DNA of 64,000 bases from Rhabdophis nuchalis (lineage: Eukaryota > Chordata > Lepidosauria > Squamata > Natricidae), in NCBI GenBank assembly GCA_039707465.1, contig CM077644.1:101603875-101667874 (forward strand). Reading direction: 5' to 3'. How positions within the stretch are numbered: the first letter of the stretch is position 1; every line of letters starts with the position of its first letter. This document shows positions 58,111 to 64,000 of the stretch, piece by piece. Below the pieces are notes generated by a model, which ran no database searches, was not told where the DNA came from, and worked only from the letters and a program-made list of their open reading frames with translations. A program made the position numbers and the translations under genes.

Positions 58111-58388
58111 ATAGTAAAACTTTTATTTCACTGTCAAGCCATATGTACAACATTTTTGCATGTCTTGCATGTTTTGCATATTTAATACATAATTCTGTAA
58201 GATCCTTTCAAAATGCCTTGGAGCTGTCAGGAAAAAAACATCCTGATTAATGAAGATGCACAGGGGTTACAAAGTGAATAATTTTCTCATTTCAGAATGA
58301 TGAATTCTTTTTGATTAAATTTTTTTTTTAAAAAAGGCTTCTATCTGGTAGAGGTCTGTCAGGAAGCAGTGTTCCTCTGATACTGTTC
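58110..58388 (-). CDS. CLCC1: CLCC1 putative terminal exon with 3' UTR
   Basis: A good acceptor (cttctccttacag) ends at 58389. Only nine codons follow before TGA (58361-58359), in the phase required by the preceding exon. About 230 nt of 3' UTR follow, with AATAAA at 58127-58122. This is the only nearby combination that fits, but it is inferred without transcript evidence. Confidence 0.6.
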
Positions 58389-61300
58389 CTGTAAGGAGAA
58401 GATTTCAATTATTTAAAAGCCTTCTGCCAAATATCTTCACAAGCCACAACCTCTGTTGCATTGGGAAGTCAAACATTCATTCATCCACAATATGAATTTG
58501 TTGCCCTCAACAGTCCAGAGGGGGGAAGGCTATACTAAAATTTTGAACAGTTTCTTTAGTCCTCTATTTTTAAATCTTTTGTCACAGAAGAAGGCTAGTA
58601 TAGCTACCAATCTGATCTTTCTCCAATGATTTCTCTTTCCTGCTTAAAATGTATCTTAAGTCCTTTGTAAAGAAGTGACTGCCCCTCCCCCCAAGTGGGA
58701 GAGCAATGGAGTAGAAACTGAACCAGAAAAATATGATACAGAAAGTTAAATACTGGCATCTGGTTTAAGTGGTTAATGCCTGAGGGATTGTTGGTATTCT
58801 GGGAAGGAGGTAGAATTAAAATTAAAACAACAGGGGAGGCTGAGACCTTTCTTTAAAAAAAATCCTCAATCCTGGGTGATAATGAAGAAGAAACGGGAGA
58901 AGCCAAGGCCCCGTCCGCCAAGGCGAGGGAAAAGGAGGGTGCAATAGCAGAGACTTAGGTCTCAAAAATAAGTAAATTTTTGAAATGCTGTAATTCTTGA
59001 AACGGATGCTAATCTAAAACTAGAGATTGAATGTATGAACTTAAAACAAAAAATGTGATATATATGTATTCTTGACCATTTTCTACTTAACAAAATAATT
59101 GTATGAAGGCCCGCATGACCCCACCACCTCTGACATGGAAGCTCTACAATGTAAAACAAAACCCCTATACCCTTTTCCTAAAATATAATTTGTTAAAAAC
59201 CAATAAAAAAAATTTTCTGATATAAAAAAAAGAAAAGAAAGTTAAATACTCCAAACATGTGAAGTCCTTGTTAGATACAGTTGGGTGTTACACAACATAT
59301 TTTGTCATTTAAAAATGTCAGTCTCTAATCTTTATGGAGAATTACTTAGAAGTGAATCTCACTGAAGGCTAAGTAACTGCCCAACTTTCTAAGTTACCAA
59401 CTACAGTGATCCCTCGTTTTTCGCGGTTAATGGGGACCGGAACCTTCCGCGGAAACTGAAAAACCGCGAAGTAGGATTCGCACCGGAAACTTGAGTTGGT
59501 GGACATCGTTTAAAGCAAGCACTAGGGGGCGCTTGCCTCCTACCGATGCATTTTTTTTCTATTCTGTATTTTTGAAAAACCCGCGAAGCATTGAAGCCGC
59601 GAAACATGAAGCCGCGAAAAACGAGGGATCACTGTACTCTTCTAGAAATTCAGAACGTCATTGTATGTTAACGAACAACACCTGGAGATCCTGGAAATCT
59701 TTGCCACATGCTTCATAATATGGTTATGAAAACAGCACCTTGTCTTTCACTTCCATAAATTTCACAAGAATTGCTATTGTCAGATCATTAATTTCACAAG
59801 AAAGAAGTGCTGTGTGCTGGTAGAAGAGAATATTTGTAGCTCAGGGTTGAATGGTAGGGCCCTTGGTGCTCACTGAGTTTGGTTGTTTTCTTGCAGATGT
59901 TTACTATCAAACTAGGTAATATCTGCGCACTGATGATAACCAAGTGCAGAGAGCACCAAGAACACCACTGTCTTTTCAAAGCAAATACTAAATCATGTAA
60001 GGCTGCACTACAGTGGAGAGATGTCGTGGCTGAAAGGGGGAAAAAACTAATTTCTGCCAATTTGTCTTCAACCCCTGCACCACACCCCAAATACACTTTC
60101 CACACCCATTAAAATATTTCCTAACTATCTGGAATAGAAATTCGCCAAAGTGTATAAATTAAACTGGAAAAACGCCACCTCCCCACTCTCATTATCAAGC
60201 AATGAAGTTTAGAATGCTCATTTATTATTAAATGAATTATACCACCCAATTCCACAACTGGAGCCTGAAATCAATCCACGAAGTATGGTTAAAATACTGC
60301 TATGGCATTTCTACCTAGACTAGTTAATTAATAAATTGAATTTTATTTTATGATGAAACTACTACAACACTTAAAAAAAAAAAAAAAGGCACTTGCCAAC
60401 AAATCCACTTGTTTTTTCTCCTAGTGAATGATTAAAGACATCTGGAGAACAGCTATGCAAATCTGGGAAAGAAGTATTCACTGCTTTCACTCTCATAACA
60501 GATTTAAAACTATACAACTTACAATCTAACTATTCCTCTTACTAAAAAAAAAAAAAAAGAAATTATTGGCCTTCCCATGCATGTCTTCCTATCCCTCTAG
60601 GCACACAGGAACAATTCTACTCATTACCATTTCTTTGTTATGGGAGGCCAAATTGGCTTTAAGATACACACGAGTGAATACATTTTAAACTTACAGAATG
60701 GTTCAAGGTTTCTATAATCCTCTCTCTGGACTCTTCCACTCCACGTGAGCTGTTCTCTTTCCCCTGAAATTCTGGGGCTTCTGGACCACTTTGCTTCACA
60801 CTTCCGTCTTCACTGCTACCACGTTTTGTTTCATGTCCATTACTTTTTGAATGCTCTGGCCCTTGGCTAGGTTCAACAACGTTTGTTTTATCCAGGTCTG
60901 AATCTGTGTTGGTTTCCTCCATTGCATCATTAGCCTGATTCTCTTCTTTAGGCTTTAATTCACTCTGCAAGAGATTCTAGTATCAGTGAGTTACTTTAGT
61001 AACAACCAACATTACATGAAGTAATAGCAGTTATATGCCACTTGAAAGAGACGAGTCTAACAAATTATAAGGACCAAACTTTCTAGTGAGTAAGACGCAT
61101 GCGGACACACACACACACACACATTTCAATCTCAATTATTCACTTCTTTTAAGTATTTCAATAAACTATATAGAAACTATTTTACTTACAAATTTTCAAA
61201 GGGAGTTAATTTTAGACAAGCATATTTTCCACTCCAAACAAATTCCAAATTGATTTACTAGAAATTATTCACTTTGCTTGTGTTCTTTTGTTCTTCCCAA

Positions 61301-63830
61301 AATATATTTACCCACAATGTAAGTAACCAAGTAAGGATGTATTCCTAGACAATTCATCTGGGAGTGGATCCCACTGAGGTTAGTGGGGCTGTCATTTCAA
61401 TATACATGTATTGGATTACATTCTTCCTAATATATAATCAATAATATTTTCTGAAATCAACTAAAATACATTGCAGCACCATGAAATGATACTTATACAT
61501 ACATACACTTCAGAAGTGCTAGCTAATGCCTCTTATTAATTATATTGCTGTCATATATGTGCAAAATATTCCACAGATGGAACAGCCAGTTTTGAATGAT
61601 CCATATTGGGATAAAAAATTTGTATTCTAAACACAAGCAAGGAAAATGTCATTAGTGCTGCAGGCACATGGCAGTGGCTAAGAGCAAGGAAGAAATGTTG
61701 TCCTGGGAAAATGGGGGAAAGGATGTGAGATACTCTATAGCTGCCATGCACCACTGTCCTTTTATTCAAACATGACATCTCCCAACCACTATGCTCACCC
61801 ATCACTTTGATCTTCTCATTGCTTTCCTTTCTCCACTTCCTGTCCCAAAGCTCAAACCACCAAGGTGTCAGATCCGCCAAACTGCAACACCCACCCCAGA
61901 ATGGTTCAACCAAACTTCTGAGGCACAAACAGCTCCCTTAAAGTAGATTTACTCACATTTGAAATTATCTTGTTATAAATGAGGGTGAGTGGATGCACTT
62001 AATGAGAAATAACTTAAATGGTGGACTGCAGAAATTAATTTGTTGCCATGGTTGTTTTATAAAATCTTGAACTGCTAATATTGCTGCCAGATGACAAATT
62101 ATAAGTCATACAATACATTAATGACTTTAATTTTCCTTTTAACTACCGTATTTTTTGGAGTATAAGACGCACCAAGGTTTTGAAGAAGCAAATTACAAAA
62201 AAAAGTAGGTAGATAGATAGATGGATAGAGAGGGAGAGAAAGAAAGAGAAATGCAGTAGGTAGGTAGGTAGAGAGAGTAGGTAGGTAGATAAAGGGATAG
62301 AGAAAGAGAAATAGAGAGAGAGAAATACAGTAGGTAGGTAGGGAGAGTGTGTGTGTAGGTAGGTAGGTAGGTAAAGGAGGAGAGAGAGAGTGAAATACAG
62401 TAGGTATGTAGGAAGAGATAGGTAGGTAGAGGGATAGAGAGAGAAATAGAGAGAGAGGAATACAGTAGGTAGGTAGGGAGAGAGAGAGTGTGTAGGTAGG
62501 TGTGTGTGTAGGTAGGTAAAAGGATATATATAGAGAGAAATAGAGAGAAATATAGTAGGGAGGGAGAGAGAGAGAGAGAGAGAAAGAGTAGGTAGGTTGA
62601 TGTTTCCAGGTGTATTTATCCATGTCCTGGAGAAGGAAATCGCTGACAAACCTTAAGACTTTGTTCTTTGTTTCTGCTGGCACAAAAAGATTTAAAGAGC
62701 TTTCCAAAAGGAAAAAAAAAGTTTTTACAGTCTGCAAACCTCCCCAAAATGGCCCATTTGTCTAGAAAACGGGCCCATTTTTTTTTTCAAATAAAAAGCA
62801 TGACTAGCCGGGGAGGGGGGGGGTTGCAGAGTGCTCGGAGGGGGGGGGGGATGAGCAAAAAACCAGCCCATTAATTGCGAAAACGGGCCATTTTTGTGTC
62901 AAATAAATTGCATACATAGCCATATGGAGGCTTATAGAGTGCTGCTGGGGACTGGAGGGAGGGGGACAAAAAACAACCCATTTAGGGTAATTTCTGCCCT
63001 CCCCAGCCTCCAGGAGCTCTCTGGAAGTCTCTAAAAGGTCCTGCACGGCCATTTTGGTGAAGGGGCGGGGTTTCAGGAGGCAAAAAATGCTGTATTTGAT
63101 GTATAAGACGCACCCAGATTTTCAGCCTCTTTTTAGAGGAAAAATGTAAGTCTTATACTCAGAAAAATACGGTATGTTGTGCTTTATGGATTTTGTCTTT
63201 TAATATCTGGAGATGTGCAGTGGTCCCTAAGCTCAGTAGCTTAGTGCAGCGATCCCCAATCTTTGTGGCCTGGCTGGGGGGGGGGGGGGGGGAGAAGGGA
63301 ACCGAGCTGTGTGAGTGGCACACTGGTGTGCACACAGCTCAACCTGCACAAGTTGAGCTGCATGCACATGTTAATGCTCATGCAGCCTAGTTATGAATAG
63401 GCTGCGGCCTGGAGGTTGGGGAACCTGGTTAGTGGATAAATACAACGCACAAACACACCCAACTTTTAACTTTTAGAATTAAAAGTGACATCCTTTTAAT
63501 TACCTTGGTTGCCATCTTGGAATGTTCTTCTGCTGGAATATCCAGTGTATTGCCAGCTCGCACAACCTCTATGCTGTTTTTATGGTGACAGTCGGATCTG
63601 GTTTGTCTGTCTCTTCTTGATGCATCTCCTCTGTCATAAGGACCTCCTGGGATGGACTCTGTGTTTCCAGTCAAGTAGCCTGCCTTGCCATCTGCCCCAC
63701 TCTGCTTTGGCTGCAGCATTGGTGGTGGTTGATTTCCATCCCTTGGGGGAAGAGCAGGAGGCTGTGGCCTTTCCTGGTATGGTAAACTTCTTAGAGTAGT
63801 GACAGATTTTCCTGCCCCGTAGCAGAAAAT
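58110..63830 (-). CDS. CLCC1: CLCC1 (chloride channel CLIC like 1), 3' part of the gene
   Basis: CLCC1 is a multi-pass endoplasmic reticulum membrane protein that acts in ER anion homeostasis. Exons on the minus strand are 63830-63504, 60964-60695 and a terminal exon from 58388. All have ag/gt borders and phase 0 joins. The first begins FCYGAGKSVTTLRSLPYQE, then PPALPPRDGNQPPP, which resembles the region just after the last membrane segment. The second is acidic and disordered (KPKEENQANDAMEETNTDSD...). The terminal exon adds EQYQRNTAS and TGA (58361-58359), with a poly(A) signal at 58127. The N-terminal and membrane part lies right of the window. Identity also rests on synteny next to GPSM2. 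The terminal exon is less certain than the other two. Confidence 0.82.
58122..58127 (-). terminator. CLCC1: CLCC1 poly(A) signal AATAAA (minus strand)
   Basis: A canonical signal on the minus strand, about 230 nt after the putative stop codon. Confidence 0.6.
58755..59235 (+). mobile_element. Retroposed segment with L1-like 3' end and 15-bp target duplication
   Basis: It is flanked by agaaagttaaatact at 58740-58754 and 59236-59250. It ends with aaaccaataaaaaaaatttt and an A-rich tail, as in L1 3' ends. The left half contains a GC-rich stretch with an ATG frame reading MKKKREKPRPRPPRRGKRRV (22 codons, TAG), which does not look like L1. The insertion may be chimeric. It lies in the last CLCC1 intron, antisense to the gene. 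Confidence 0.75.
59404..59634. mobile_element. Tigger/pogo-like MITE
   Basis: The perfect-looking terminal repeats cagtgatccctcgtttttcg and cgaaaaacgagggatcactg are flanked by TA (59402-59403 and 59635-59636). Internal 'ccgcgaa' repeats are typical of Tigger-derived elements. It has no transposase and lies in the last CLCC1 intron. Confidence 0.9.
60695..60964 (-). CDS. CLCC1: CLCC1 acidic C-terminal exon
   Basis: 270 nt, 90 codons, from acceptor cttgcag (60965-60971) to donor TCT|gtaagt (60695/60694). It encodes a highly charged disordered tail with many E, S, N and K residues, ending ERIIETLNHS. Phase is continuous with the exon at 63504. Confidence 0.82.
60965..62143. other. CLCC1 intron, mostly plain
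   Basis: It contains an (AC)11 run near 61102-61123 and otherwise AT-rich sequence without recognised exons or repeats. The frame at 61551-61928 on the minus strand has no domain and no splice support. Confidence 0.4.
62144..63174. mobile_element. TIR DNA transposon, family A copy 4
   Basis: The ends taccgtattttttggagtat and gtcttatactcagaaaaatacggta are inverted and flanked by TA. The core of GTAG/GATA/GAGA units (62203-62598) is shorter than in the other copies. It lies in a CLCC1 intron. It is the copy with the most intact ends and gives the best boundaries for the family. Confidence 0.86.
63247..63427. mobile_element. hAT-type MITE
   Basis: It starts cagcgatccccaatctttgt and ends ggaggttggggaacctg, the common 'cag.gatccccaac' hAT MITE type. 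The flanks share ttagtg (63241-63246 and 63429-63434), consistent with a decayed 8-bp duplication. A long G run occurs at about 63278-63292. It lies in the CLCC1 intron next to the exon at 63504. Confidence 0.78.
63504..63830 (-). CDS. CLCC1: CLCC1 exon after the last membrane segment
   Basis: 327 nt, 109 codons, open throughout. The acceptor is ttcttttctag at 63831-63841 and the donor is AAG|gtaatt at 63504/63503. It is proline-rich near the start, then polar and charged. It contains GAGKSV and a serine/arginine-rich part (RGDASRRDRQTR). Confidence 0.82.
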
Positions 63831-64000
63831 CTAGAAAAGAATTGTGTAAGCTCCCTAATGAAATGTTGCAATTCCAACCTTCACATTTACTTATCTTTAC
63901 ACTGTTATCTACTTATCCAGTAGTGACATTCCTGCCTTTTCTATTACAGCACCCTCACCCAACTACGCCAACAAACTCTTTTTGAAGGACCCTCCAAAGA

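Noticed and set aside
61551..61928. 125-codon minus-strand frame in a CLCC1 intron
   Set aside because: No matching splice sites in the required phase and no resemblance to CLCC1 or any family I know.

Overview
This is nuclear genomic DNA of a vertebrate, most likely a squamate reptile and possibly a snake. Three genes with introns lie in the same order and orientation that I recall for human chromosome 1p13.3: AKNAD1 (minus), GPSM2 (plus) and CLCC1 (minus). The squamate call rests on the repeats: CR1 and L2-type LINE tails, tRNA-derived SINEs, abundant MITEs that begin 'tacaggtagtc', a DIRS-type element and long microsatellites. The species cannot be fixed from this sequence alone.

0-15.5 kb holds AKNAD1 on the minus strand. 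Eleven coding exons are visible between 190 and 15500. Reading phase is continuous across every junction except one, between 5797 and 5269, where an exon seems to be missing or unrecognised. The gene continues beyond the left edge. 16-22 kb is an intergenic or 5' region holding two hAT-type elements. One of them (18241-20202) has an identical 8-bp target duplication and carries about 1 kb of CpG-rich DNA that looks like captured promoter or 5' UTR. A second CpG-rich block at 22.0-22.75 kb looks like the native GPSM2 promoter, perhaps shared with AKNAD1.

28.5-50.8 kb holds GPSM2 (LGN) on the plus strand. I could assemble fourteen coding exons, all with gt/ag borders and continuous phase, into an open frame of 659 residues with TPRs followed by four GoLoco motifs. 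Its introns are full of transposons. They include two copies of a large inverted-repeat DNA element with a GTAG/GAGA-rich core, MITEs nested in MITEs, and a LINE tail with a long TAA array.

51.3-57.9 kb, between GPSM2 and CLCC1, is a nest of transposons. A 5'-truncated LINE with a YADD reverse transcriptase has a 15-bp target duplication and sits in what seems to be an older MITE. Next to it is an internally deleted DIRS-like element, with RNase H, tyrosine recombinase, inverted terminal repeats and an internal complementary region all recognisable.

58.1-64 kb holds the 3' part of CLCC1 on the minus strand, with its poly(A) signal, a very short last coding exon and two longer exons. Its introns carry an L1-like retroposed segment with a 15-bp target duplication, a Tigger-like MITE, a fourth copy of the large element and an hAT MITE. 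I see no bacterial-type genes, CRISPR arrays, rRNA or functional tRNA genes.
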